Assembly: GCA_029261295.1 (NCBI GenBank)
Contig: JAJDBP010000029.1
Span: 62,001 to 126,000 of the forward strand
Source: Nitrospirales bacterium
GTDB taxonomy: Bacteria; Nitrospirota; Nitrospiria; Nitrospirales; UBA8639
Reading direction: 5' to 3'
DNA: 64,000 bases
Under the pieces are notes generated by a model. That model was not told where the DNA came from, did not search any database, and saw only the letters and a program-made list of their open reading frames with translations. Positions 16,467 through 24,798 of this stretch are shown in pieces. Every line of letters begins with the position of its first letter. Position 1 is the stretch's first letter. The translations under genes and the position numbers were made by a program.

Positions 16467-17666
16467 TTACCATTTAAGCATTGTGCCGATTTCGTTGAGA
16501 TTGTAACCTCCGAGAGCTTCGATTTCTTGTCGAAACGGCTGGCTCACGACTGCATCCAGGAATTTTGAAGCCATGGGGTGCGTGTTCAGAAAATCGCTTC
16601 TCATGATAAGGTCGTATCGCTCTTCTCGGAGAGGAATAAAATCTAATCCGAAATGATGAGCGGCGGTTTCTACCCCTATGCCGACATCGGCTAATCCATC
16701 TCGAATATGCCGCGCCACTTCTAAATGGGATGTCACTTCGTGGCTATACCCTTTTATCTTTTCTCCACTCATACCAGCTTCATCAAGCAGGGCATCCAAG
16801 AAGAACCTCGCCCCTGCACCGGGTTCGCGATTAATGAGACGCACCCCGGGCTTCATGAGATCTTGAACCGAACGAATGCGCTTTGGATTTCCTGATTGAA
16901 TGAGTAGGCCTTGCACCCATGAGGCAAAATGCACCCCCAGCAAGTCTCGATTCCGAGCATGACGTTTGAGGTAGGGAATATTGCTTTGGCCTGACTTCAT
17001 ATCCACCAAATGCAACCCAGCCATATGGACTTCCCCCCGTTGAAGCGCAACCAGTGCATTGGCGCTTCCCATCGTCCAATTGGTCACGCCAGACAACGCA
17101 TTGATTTTTCGAACATGTTCCCCGGCCAAAAATAACGCCGGGTCGCATCCAGCAATCACGATATTTTGTTCAATCAGGTCTCGTCCATGCAGGAGTTTCA
17201 CCGAAACAGGTGCATTTTTTTTGCGAGAATGATTTTTGGGGCGTCCAAAAATCACTCCATCCGCGGGCATGACAAAATTCAAAATATCTCCAAGACCCAC
17301 CATGGGCCTGGCCAGCATTCGCGTCCCCACCTGTGCTAACTTTACACGCGTGGGCTTCTGCTGATCTGAGACATCTCCAATCAATTCTGCCTCCACGACC
17401 ACCTCGCGTCCTTGCAGACGAAAGAGATCTTCCACCGCACAATTCAACACCTCGGCTAATTGAAGCGATATTTGCGTACTCGGGAGATACTGGTTGGCTT
17501 CAATGGCGTAGATGGCTTGTCGAGTAATCCCTGCCAGGTTGGCTAATTCAGCTTGCGAAAGACCCTGCTTTTTCCGTCGATCTGTTAAATGATTACTCAC
17601 AGTCTCCACGAGAGAGTTGCCATTTGATTCACTTCTGGATTTTTTAGAAGATGGGGATTTCTTCAT
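16467..17666 (-). CDS. XRE-type regulator with PBP-like (COG1910, molybdate-sensor type) domain
   Basis: Residues 28-80 form a helix-turn-helix (KKQGLSQAELANLAGITRQA, then AIEANQYLPSTQISLQLAEVL). Residues 140-399 form a periplasmic-binding-protein-like domain (GCDPALFLAGEHVRKI, LINREPGAGARFFLDALLDE, GLADVGIGVETAAHHFGLDF). This matches the PBP_like/COG1910 family of predicted molybdate- or tungstate-responsive regulators. With modBC at 10.6 kb in the same window and a ModE-type operator lacking there, it is a reasonable candidate for molybdate control, though no direct link is visible. Upstream DNA at 17667-17984 is gene-free. Confidence 0.85.
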   Translation of the reverse strand: MKKSPSSKKSRSESNGNSLVETVSNHLTDRRKKQGLSQAELANLAGITRQAIYAIEANQYLPSTQISLQLAEVLNCAVEDLFRLQGREVVVEAELIGDVSDQQKPTRVKLAQVGTRMLARPMVGLGDILNFVMPADGVIFGRPKNHSRKKNAPVSVKLLHGRDLIEQNIVIAGCDPALFLAGEHVRKINALSGVTNWTMGSANALVALQRGEVHMAGLHLVDMKSGQSNIPYLKRHARNRDLLGVHFASWVQGLLIQSGNPKRIRSVQDLMKPGVRLINREPGAGARFFLDALLDEAGMSGEKIKGYSHEVTSHLEVARHIRDGLADVGIGVETAAHHFGLDFIPLREERYDLIMRSDFLNTHPMASKFLDAVVSQPFRQEIEALGGYNLNEIGTMLKW

Positions 17667-17984
17667 GCTTTAGACGGATGATTGAAAATAATGAACACAG
17701 AGCCCTCCGCAAACTCACCTTCGGTTTGGGACAGATCAATCTTCTATTTTTCTTGACTCAGAAATACCATGCGAGTTAGGCTATATTACTAAATTCATAC
17801 CTTCATTATCTCCCCCTCGATGAACTTCTTCCATTTTCCTAACAGAGTCTTAGCGTGAAAGAGTAAAGATTGCCCTACCGCTTTACCTTTTTTTCATTGT
17901 CCCTTTGAGGCTCCTTCAGCCGTTCTAATGTATGTACCTCCTCATATTCGATACACCTATATCTTTGTAAAAAGGAGAACGCTC
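17667..17984. other. Divergent intergenic region
   Basis: The 318-base gap separates the XRE/PBP-like regulator (reverse) from the PHM-like gene (forward). TTGACT at 17753-17758 with TAGGCT 18 bases on is a plausible forward promoter but weak. I see no strong palindrome that would be an obvious operator. The in-frame ATG at 17928 is not preferred as start of the downstream gene. Confidence 0.4.
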
Positions 17985-19010
17985 ATGTTCGCACGAATTG
18001 TCTTGGCCCTGTCTCTTGGTTTTCTCACAGCCCCCGTCGCCTTTGCCCATGATAAGGAATCTCACGGATCGCATAAAATTCCTACACTGAACAAACCCAT
18101 GACCTCGGTCACACTTGAACCCGACAAGATCACTATTACATTTGGCCCGATAGATCTTCCCGTCGGACACAGCGGGGATTTAGCCGCCAGTATGCCCAAA
18201 CATTTCTTCAAGATCCCCGAAGACCGTTACATGACTGGGTACAAAACCGAGGCCTTTACCAAGCAGGGCAAAGAGTTACCACGGGAATACTTGCACCACA
18301 TTCTTCTGTTGGATATGGATCAGGATAGCATTTCTTGTCCAGGAGAACCGCTATTTTTTGCAGGAGCGGGGATGGAAATGCGGGAAACCCGTTTTCCCGA
18401 AGGGCATGGCGTGAAGCTGGATCAAACCCATAAGTTGATGGCTCTGGTGGCTTTTTACCATAAAGCGGATCCGACCAAAGATGCGATGGCTCGCTTCACC
18501 ATCTACACAGCCCCCAAAGAACAAGAAATACATCCCATGCAGGTGTATCAAGTGGGTGTGAATGTCGTGTGCTTTAGTAAATTTGATCAACGACCGGCGA
18601 ATCAATCAGATGAAGGCATTGCCATTGAAACGGGTGTGCATGTCATTAAAGAACCACTTAAATTTTTAGTGGATGGATGCGTGAAGTATGCCTACCCTCA
18701 CTCCCATAATGGGGCGTTACTGATCGCTCTGGAAAATCGAACCCGTCAACAGACCCTCTTGCGGACGGTACCTGACGTCTTACTCGATGGGACTCTTGTC
18801 GGGTTCCCTGACCGGCAAATCTATTCTAATCCCGTTGGCTTTCAAGTCACCACACAAGAAGAATATGAGATGGTCTTGGTCCATCATCGACCCTTGGAAC
18901 AACAAGGGGATATCCGAGGCATGGGCAATTATTTGCTCTATATGACCCAGGAGGCCTGTCCCAAAGCTGCTGATACAGGCACAGTTGCCTCAGCGAAGGA
19001 CCACCACTAG
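17985..19010 (+). CDS. Secreted PHM-like (type II copper, ascorbate-dependent monooxygenase fold) protein
   Basis: The start at 17985 has AAGGAG nine bases upstream and opens a signal peptide (FARIVLALSLGFLTAPVAFA). The 341-aa protein aligns by eye with the two-domain core of peptidylglycine alpha-hydroxylating monooxygenase. LHHILLLD gives His104/His105 (CuH pair), VAFYHKAD gives His159, AYPHSHNGALL gives His239/His241 (CuM pair), and RGMGNYLLYM gives Met313 (CuM ligand). Spacing between sites is also similar. If correct, it is a periplasmic copper oxygenase or copper-binding protein; the substrate is unknown. The mature N-terminus is His-rich (AHDKESHGSH). A strong convergent hairpin follows the gene. 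Confidence 0.72.
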   Translation: MFARIVLALSLGFLTAPVAFAHDKESHGSHKIPTLNKPMTSVTLEPDKITITFGPIDLPVGHSGDLAASMPKHFFKIPEDRYMTGYKTEAFTKQGKELPREYLHHILLLDMDQDSISCPGEPLFFAGAGMEMRETRFPEGHGVKLDQTHKLMALVAFYHKADPTKDAMARFTIYTAPKEQEIHPMQVYQVGVNVVCFSKFDQRPANQSDEGIAIETGVHVIKEPLKFLVDGCVKYAYPHSHNGALLIALENRTRQQTLLRTVPDVLLDGTLVGFPDRQIYSNPVGFQVTTQEEYEMVLVHHRPLEQQGDIRGMGNYLLYMTQEACPKAADTGTVASAKDHH

Positions 19011-19032
19011 ACGATTCACCTCAATGGTAAAG

Positions 19033-19070
19033 GCGGAAAGCGTCAAATTGTGAAACCTGATGCTTTCCGC
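19033..19070. terminator. Hairpin between convergent genes
   Basis: GCGGAAAGCGTCA (19033-19045) pairs with TGATGCTTTCCGC (19058-19070), 13 base pairs including one G-U. It separates the PHM-like gene (forward) from the lipoprotein gene (reverse). There is no long T run, so it may act as a bidirectional rho-independent-like or 3'-end-stabilising structure. Confidence 0.55.
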
Positions 19071-19093
19071 TCTGCCATCTTCCCTAGACAGCC

Positions 19094-19786
19094 TTACATT
19101 TCCATCAGGGACAATTCAGAGAGATTCAACACAATTTCGCCACTCCGCTCGTCTCCAAAAAAAGCATCATAGAGACCTTCCTCTTTCGCTCGCACCAACT
19201 CTTTCTCTTTCGCCTCATAAAGAATATCCACACCTAAGGGAGCAAGAGAAAAGAGGGGAAACCTCCGGTCATAAATGAGACCAGCTGGGGGAATGGCATA
19301 CATGATCCGGTAATTACTCAAAATAATATGTAACTGTCCCTCTGTGAGATAGAGCCCTCCGGAGGTCACCTCGCGCTTCGTCGAATTCACGGGATGACTC
19401 ACATAAAACGTCACCAGTTCCTGAGGCACCGCCAATTCCAAGCCTTCCATTAATCGAGGAATGAGCAATTTCACCTCCTCCTTACGAAAAGCTGGCTCCA
19501 AGGGCGCCAGGCCTTGAATCCATCGAAAGGGAACTGCCCGATGCTCTCGTACACGAAGACCTTCCAAGGCTTTCTGGATTTGCTGACGAGAAAGGGTTGC
19601 GGGATGGGCGTTCCAGGTGTCAGGCCGATCCGTATCGGCCCATGGCGAAAATTCTAAACGAACAAATGCGGTAGGGTTTTCATAAACAAGATAAGAATAA
19701 AACGGTGGAGAGGCACAACCAATAACACCACTCGCGAGGACAAGGAAAAAAAGCCCCCACCTCCATGACTTAGGCATTGGCTTCAA
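19094..19786 (-). CDS. Lipoprotein of unknown function
   Basis: The 230-aa protein has a type II signal peptide with lipobox GVIGC (Cys24). The mature part (YLVYENPTAFVRLEFSPWAD, later REVTSGGLYLTEGQLHIILS and VDILYEAKEKELVRAKEEG) does not match a family I know. Its start overlaps the 3' end of the upstream cyclophilin gene by 17 bases (or eight if ATG 19777 is used), so the two are co-expressed. It is probably anchored to the outer or inner membrane facing the periplasm. Confidence 0.75.
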   Translation of the reverse strand: MKPMPKSWRWGLFFLVLASGVIGCASPPFYSYLVYENPTAFVRLEFSPWADTDRPDTWNAHPATLSRQQIQKALEGLRVREHRAVPFRWIQGLAPLEPAFRKEEVKLLIPRLMEGLELAVPQELVTFYVSHPVNSTKREVTSGGLYLTEGQLHIILSNYRIMYAIPPAGLIYDRRFPLFSLAPLGVDILYEAKEKELVRAKEEGLYDAFFGDERSGEIVLNLSELSLMEM

Positions 19787-20294
19787 AAACGGTCACCGTC
19801 ATCTCGACACGCTGAAGCGGATTATCATTGCCATCTCGTTGAATATTCACAATACGGTCGGCAACCTCCATCCCACTCACCACTTCTCCAAACGCGGTAT
19901 ATTGACCGTCCAAGAAATTCGCATCAGCCATACAAATAAAAAACTGGGACCCAGCACTATTGGGGTCTTGAGCCCTGGCCATAGACACGATTCCCCGCTT
20001 ATGGGGAGTTTGATTAAACTCCGCATTCACATGGTGCCCAGGTCCACCCGTTCCATGACGGGATCGATCAGCGTCCTTGCTATTAGGATCACCGCCCTGA
20101 ATCATAAATCCTGGAATGACACGATGAAAGGTGGTGCCATCGTAAAACTTGTCTTGGGCTAAGCCCACAAGATTTTTCACATGATTCGGGGCTAGGTCAG
20201 GGAAAAATTTCAATTGAATCTCCCCCCACGATTCGCTTTCTACCTGAATAGCAATATTCACACGGGTTTGATCATTCACCACAACATCACTCAT
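19770..20294 (-). CDS. Peptidyl-prolyl cis-trans isomerase, cyclophilin type
   Basis: The 174-aa protein has the cyclophilin core: FHRVIPGFMIQGGDP with the catalytic arginine, NSAGSQFFICMADANFLDG and YTAFGEVVSGM. It lacks a signal peptide, so it acts in the cytoplasm on protein folding. Its 3' end overlaps the start of the lipoprotein gene. It is the size of small bacterial PpiB proteins. Confidence 0.93.
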   Translation of the reverse strand: MSDVVVNDQTRVNIAIQVESESWGEIQLKFFPDLAPNHVKNLVGLAQDKFYDGTTFHRVIPGFMIQGGDPNSKDADRSRHGTGGPGHHVNAEFNQTPHKRGIVSMARAQDPNSAGSQFFICMADANFLDGQYTAFGEVVSGMEVADRIVNIQRDGNDNPLQRVEMTVTVFEANA

Positions 20295-20345
20295 AAGTCA
20301 TCTTCATCCTTTCAAAATAGTCTTTACTGAATGGCTATAGGGCTG

Positions 20346-21467
20346 TTATTCATATGGTCCCTTAGGAGACATTTGCAGTCCAAAACCCTGACTAATATTT
20401 TGCCAATGGGCACCGCCGTCATCACTCCGAAAAGCGCCGCTACTCGTCCCGACATACCAATCACCAGTCTTAGCGATGGTCAAACTTTGTATGGCTAATC
20501 GAGTCAGCCCTTCATTCATTTCAACCCAATCTTGTTGATCATGTTTCCAACGAAACACGCCCTTGCCTGTGGCCACGACAACATCCTTATCAATAGGGAC
20601 AATTCCTCGAATAGAATCATTGGGAAGATTTCGACTGAGGGAGGACCAAGACACGCCTCGATCCGTACTCCGAAAAATTCCGCCGTCTTGCGTCCCTAAA
20701 AAAATGTGTTGCGCTTGATTCACGGCAATCACCCGAAGATAGCGATGAGGGAGTCGTTCACGCGGATCAACAAACACTGACTGTGAGTCAATCCACTTTG
20801 ATTGAGGAATGTTCCCAAGTTGCACATGGTGCAGCCCCTTCCCTGACGTCGCGGCCAATAGTCGGCCATCATCCATCATGGCTAACCCTGGGACGAGGAC
20901 TTGATCCAAGCCCACACCAGTTTTTTCCCAATGACTTTCAGACTCCACCCAGCGATGCACGCCTTCACCCGTGCCCGCATAGACTTGCCCGGCATGAACA
21001 AGAAACGACTTGACCTCAGTATCTTCTAAGCCTTGACTAATGGATTCCCATTCTTCCCCTTTTAAGGAAAGACGATAGACGCCACCCCGCATGGTCCCGG
21101 CATACACATGATGTCCTGGCAAAACCGTGAGACACAGGAGAAAAGGATCAGTCAGCCCACGATTGAGAGCCTCCCAAGAGTGGCCACGATCCAAGCTTCG
21201 AAATAATCCCATACCAAACGAACCGGCATACACCACCCCATCAGGCGTCACGGCAAGAGTCTGAATACTTGGGGCATCACCCTGCCAGGGTTCATCAGAA
21301 TCCTTTGGATGGACCAGTGGCAGATTTGAGGTCAGAAAAGCCGAATACGCCTGAGAACCCATCACAATAATACTGATGAATGAAAGCAGTAGCACCATCC
21401 AAGAGAGAGCCCGAAGGTAGCGTCTCGTCCCCAGTTTTTGTCTACCCTTCAGAAAGACCACGGCCAT
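20346..21467 (-). CDS. Membrane-anchored BNR/YCF48-type beta-propeller protein
   Basis: The 373-aa protein has one N-terminal membrane segment (LSWMVLLLSFISIIVMGSQA). It is followed by six or seven repeats of the BNR/sortilin type, such as VVYAGSFGMGLFRSLDRGHSW, VYAGTMRGGVYRLS, IFLGTQDGGIFRSTDRGVSW and WYVGTSSGAFRSDDGGAHW. Aspartate-box motifs (S-x-D-x-G-x-x-W) are clear in at least three repeats. The propeller should face the periplasm. Related YCF48 proteins assist photosystem or metalloprotein assembly, but no such role can be claimed here. It lies just after tatC in the transcription direction. Confidence 0.8.
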   Translation of the reverse strand: MAVVFLKGRQKLGTRRYLRALSWMVLLLSFISIIVMGSQAYSAFLTSNLPLVHPKDSDEPWQGDAPSIQTLAVTPDGVVYAGSFGMGLFRSLDRGHSWEALNRGLTDPFLLCLTVLPGHHVYAGTMRGGVYRLSLKGEEWESISQGLEDTEVKSFLVHAGQVYAGTGEGVHRWVESESHWEKTGVGLDQVLVPGLAMMDDGRLLAATSGKGLHHVQLGNIPQSKWIDSQSVFVDPRERLPHRYLRVIAVNQAQHIFLGTQDGGIFRSTDRGVSWSSLSRNLPNDSIRGIVPIDKDVVVATGKGVFRWKHDQQDWVEMNEGLTRLAIQSLTIAKTGDWYVGTSSGAFRSDDGGAHWQNISQGFGLQMSPKGPYE

Positions 21468-21479
21468 CCTTCCATACTT

Positions 21480-22292
21480 TTACACCTGAGGATCTTCTGT
21501 GGCTCCAGAATCGGCCGACTCACCCTCATCCTCTTCATCTAAATTCTTGGGTGAAGGTTGAGGAGGGCGACCAAAAAACTTCGCACCCCAAATGCCAATT
21601 TCGTATAACATGATCAAGGGCACCGCCATAAGTAACATGGTAAACATCGTCGCATCAGGTGTCACAACAGCGGACAAAATCAGGGCGACCATGGCGGCAT
21701 ACTTGCGATATTGAATCAACTGGTCCGCTTGAATAAACCCCACCCGTGCCAACAAAGAAAGCACGAGTGGGATTTCAAACGCAAAACCAAAGGCCAACAG
21801 GAATTTGACATTGAAATCCACGTACATTCCAACGGCCAATTCCGGAGTAATCGCTCGATCCATCCCAAAGGTCACAAAAAAGTCAATGACCAGTGGCAAG
21901 ATCACCAGATTACAAAACGCTAGACCCAAGAGGAAAAAGCCCAGCCCCAGGAAAAAAAGAGGGACAGCCCATTTCTGCTCTTGTTTCAGGAGTGCTGGCG
22001 AAATAAATTTCCAAAATTGATAGAGAATCATGGGCACACTCACCACGATAGCCGCTAAAAAAGAAATTTTGATGGAGGCAAAAAGCGCTTCCGCTGGAGC
22101 GTAGAAAATCAAATCATCTTCGAAGGGCCGTTTAAACCATTCAATCAACAGACCAGAGTAGGAAAAGGCCACGACAAAAAACACCATAATCGTGGCCCCA
22201 ACCACCATCAGCCGACGCTTGATTTCTTTGATGTGACGCTGAAGCGGGTGCACGACCATATTCATGGCCATGGTTGGAGAAAAAGCAGCCAT
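21480..22292 (-). CDS. tatC: Twin-arginine translocase subunit TatC
   Basis: The 270-aa protein has six membrane segments and TatC hallmarks: HPLQRHIKEIKRRLMVV at the N-terminus (family L-x-E-L-R-x-R-L position) and FKRPF. PMILYQFWKFISPALLKQEQKW and FGFAFEIPLVL follow. It recognises Tat signal peptides and exports folded proteins, for example the sulfite-oxidase-like protein at 60617-61648 (SRRGLM). tatA/tatB are not in the window. The C-terminal tail is acidic. Confidence 0.93.
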   Translation of the reverse strand: MAAFSPTMAMNMVVHPLQRHIKEIKRRLMVVGATIMVFFVVAFSYSGLLIEWFKRPFEDDLIFYAPAEALFASIKISFLAAIVVSVPMILYQFWKFISPALLKQEQKWAVPLFFLGLGFFLLGLAFCNLVILPLVIDFFVTFGMDRAITPELAVGMYVDFNVKFLLAFGFAFEIPLVLSLLARVGFIQADQLIQYRKYAAMVALILSAVVTPDATMFTMLLMAVPLIMLYEIGIWGAKFFGRPPQPSPKNLDEEDEGESADSGATEDPQV

Positions 22293-22332
22293 TATTCAGA
22301 TAGGTACAACGTGATGAGGCAAAACAACCTGT

Positions 22333-22578
22333 TCAACTAGGTATCGCCGCTTGTTCGGAAGAAGTTCGATGTTCCCGAATCAGCGCAGCCATCCGATCTT
22401 TCTTTCCCAATTTCTCTTTTTGAAGATGTTTTTTTAACAGTTCCTCTTGAGGCGTCAGCACATGATGCTTGAGCAACTGTTGCAATTCCGCGTCTAACCG
22501 GTGGTGAGATTCTTCCAATTCCTGATACTCCTGATTCGATGTCCGTAAACCATCCGCAATCTGATCATCGGTCACCAT
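22333..22578 (-). CDS. YdcH/DUF465-like small coiled-coil protein
   Basis: The 81-aa protein is largely helical and resembles DUF465 (YdcH) proteins: EYQELEESHHRLDAELQQLL then LTPQEELLKKHLQKEKLGKKDR, with the family's L-K-K-x-K-L-x-L-K-D pattern. The function of the family is unknown. It sits between rimI and tatC in the same direction. Confidence 0.65.
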   Translation of the reverse strand: MVTDDQIADGLRTSNQEYQELEESHHRLDAELQQLLKHHVLTPQEELLKKHLQKEKLGKKDRMAALIREHRTSSEQAAIPS

Positions 22579-22602
22579 GGGTACCCCCTTTCACCTGGTT
22601 CA

Positions 22603-23178
22603 TCATGAAATTGTGTGAATAGTTGTCTGACTACCAATTGCATTGCCCCGCCCGTCCCTCCTTTCGTCATCATGCGTGGCAAGAGGATCCAAGGTCATAA
22701 GAATAGCATCCTCAGTAGGATTCGTATAGTAGGATTTTCTGGTGGAATAACTTTTAAAATTAAAGGATTCGTATAGATTTTTGGCCATGTCATTCGTCTT
22801 TCGTACTTCCAACATTCCACGACAACAACCAGCCCTCATGCCAAGATCCAAGGTTTCATGAATCAACTGCTTGGCCAATCCTCGACGGCGAAAATCAGGA
22901 TGAACAGCCAAATTCAAATATCGAATTTCCTCAAAGACGATCCACACACAAATATACGCAATAATTTGAAGATTTTGAGTACATTCTGGATGAGGGATTA
23001 TCCGTACTCGACTAAACTGATTTCCTTCTAATTCCGCGTGAAAGTGTTGCCTAGACCAAGGAACAGAGAAGCAGGCTTTCTCCAAAGTCACCAATTGATC
23101 AAGACTCTTGAGCGTGGCTTCTTGGCTTAGCCAAAAAGGAACATTTCCCTCGTTCAAAGCGTCAATTTCCTGCATCAT
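22603..23178 (-). CDS. rimI: Ribosomal-protein-alanine N-acetyltransferase
   Basis: The 191-aa GNAT enzyme contains the acetyl-CoA pocket motif VHPDFRRRGLAKQLI and the RimI-type EVRKTNDMAKNLYESFNFK. RimI acetylates the N-terminus of ribosomal protein S18 and is often linked to tsaB, as here (57 bases away). The N-terminus is about 30 residues longer than E. coli RimI and the C-terminal tail (HDDERRDGRGNAIG) is extra. Confidence 0.88.
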   Translation of the reverse strand: MMQEIDALNEGNVPFWLSQEATLKSLDQLVTLEKACFSVPWSRQHFHAELEGNQFSRVRIIPHPECTQNLQIIAYICVWIVFEEIRYLNLAVHPDFRRRGLAKQLIHETLDLGMRAGCCRGMLEVRKTNDMAKNLYESFNFKSYSTRKSYYTNPTEDAILMTLDPLATHDDERRDGRGNAIGSQTTIHTIS

Positions 23179-23235
23179 TTCGGCCTATCTTCATCACCAA
23201 CGAAGGTCATTGATCTCCAAGAGTTCGGAAAGATT

Positions 23236-23922
23236 CTACGCTTGAATGGTCGACTTCGCGGTTTCTGCATAAGATGCTTGAATATAGTGAGGACTGCAAC
23301 CTTCTGGTAGACATTCCCCTCGTTGTAGAAAAGCCAGCCCCGCTTGACCGATGCCTTTGGCAGATGGCCATAAGGCCTCAGGTGGTCCTTCCATGATCGA
23401 GGGGCCAGAAACTTCCACACATTCCTTATTACGGATCCAGCCGTCACCCAAAAAGACCGTCGGTTCCGAGATGGCTGCACAGACATCTGAGAATTTCCCC
23501 ATTTGTTCATCATCTTCACGAACGAGGTGCCCTTGCTGCCAGCGAAAACGCGCCCAATAGATCCGATCGGTACGAATTGATACGGTACTAATAATCGGTA
23601 CATCTGAATTTGGCAGATTCCACGCCAAACCCTCCAGGGTGGAGACGCCAACCAATGGAACTCCTAAAGCCAATCGAAAAGCGGTCATGGTGGCCAAGCC
23701 AACCCGCAAACCCGTAAAGGTTCCCGGCCCAATGGAAACAGCTAACCCCTCAAGGTCTTTGATGCGACATGATACGTCCTCAAGCAATTGATGGATGGTG
23801 GGAATAATTTGTGGGGTAAGAGATCCGCTAGAATCACATTCGATCGAACCCAAGAGTTTCTGATCGCGAAAGATCGCCATACTCGGGCGGGACGTCGCAG
23901 TTTCAATGGCTAAAAAAAGCAT
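23236..23922 (-). CDS. tsaB: tRNA threonylcarbamoyladenosine biosynthesis protein TsaB
   Basis: The 228-aa ASKHA-fold protein begins with LFLAIETATSRPSMAIF and carries VSIGPGTFTGLRVGLATM, the TsaB signature. It is the scaffold partner of TsaD in t6A37 formation on tRNAs reading ANN codons. It is upstream of rimI on the same strand. Confidence 0.94.
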   Translation of the reverse strand: MLFLAIETATSRPSMAIFRDQKLLGSIECDSSGSLTPQIIPTIHQLLEDVSCRIKDLEGLAVSIGPGTFTGLRVGLATMTAFRLALGVPLVGVSTLEGLAWNLPNSDVPIISTVSIRTDRIYWARFRWQQGHLVREDDEQMGKFSDVCAAISEPTVFLGDGWIRNKECVEVSGPSIMEGPPEALWPSAKGIGQAGLAFLQRGECLPEGCSPHYIQASYAETAKSTIQA

Positions 23923-23981
23923 AGAGACACAAACTTCTTAGTGCTAGCTCGTATTCGGTCTTGAATATCATGAAGACATAA

Positions 23982-24797
23982 CTACACAGCGTTTAACACA
24001 AACTCCTGAAAATTCAGTGTAATCGAACCTCCGCTTGAGCGATGATCGGTTGCCTTGACAACAAAAGGCAATCGAATAGGACCTGACTCGGAATGGGCTA
24101 AAGCCTTCACTTCGCGGTAATCCTCGCATTCCACCGAGACGATCACTTCATCAGAAGATCGTCGATATTCGATCGAGGTCAATTCTAAAGTTTGGGCATT
24201 TACCCACGTCCGTACGAGGAAGTCTTGCTGGTTCCCTCGACCATCAGAACGAACCTCAACCATATCAAGCCGATAATGCGTGTCGCCTTGAAACACATGA
24301 ATATCTCCGTTCGCCAGGCCACCAATCTTTCCCAATACGGCATCTAACGCGCGAATACTCAATTGCACGGTTTGATCCCATTCGGTGTGAACGGAATCAC
24401 CCTCGACCTGCCCCGTGATGACTTGGTTCTCCGCAGGGAAATACAGTTCATACGCATTGCCTTCACGATGAAAATCCAACATGGGCACACCAAACTTCAA
24501 AAACCCTCGCAAATGAACCGTATCGGGATTGGCATAGGACATCATGCCATTAAAGCGTTGAGAGAAGGGAATACCCGAACCGGACACCGAGGCCTGGAAG
24601 AGGCCCCGAAGGGTCTGAATCGTGGCCTCTTTCAGCCGCAACGCGTCAAGCACGTGCTGGCTTTGCTCCTCAGGGACGGCGGTAAAGGACCCTTGGTGCA
24701 TGCCGGCACAACCACCGACCAATAACGGCAAGGCCAGACATAGGATGTACAACATCCGAAAACGACATCGAAGATGAGAAACGAATAAAATCCTCAT
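23982..24797 (-). CDS. LolB/DUF4292-like outer-membrane lipoprotein
   Basis: The 271-aa protein has a lipobox LLVGGC (Cys30) after a short hydrophobic stretch. The mature sequence (LRLKEATIQTLRGLFQASVS, FSQRFNGMMSYANPDTVHLRG, VPMLDFHREGNAYELYFPAE) fits the LolA/LolB-like half-barrel fold and the DUF4292 family. It may receive or insert lipoproteins at the outer membrane. It starts one base after the radA stop, so the two are co-transcribed. The ATG at 24755 is an alternative start. Confidence 0.7.
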   Translation of the reverse strand: MRILFVSHLRCRFRMLYILCLALPLLVGGCAGMHQGSFTAVPEEQSQHVLDALRLKEATIQTLRGLFQASVSGSGIPFSQRFNGMMSYANPDTVHLRGFLKFGVPMLDFHREGNAYELYFPAENQVITGQVEGDSVHTEWDQTVQLSIRALDAVLGKIGGLANGDIHVFQGDTHYRLDMVEVRSDGRGNQQDFLVRTWVNAQTLELTSIEYRRSSDEVIVSVECEDYREVKALAHSESGPIRLPFVVKATDHRSSGGSITLNFQEFVLNAV

Positions 24798-24798
24798 G

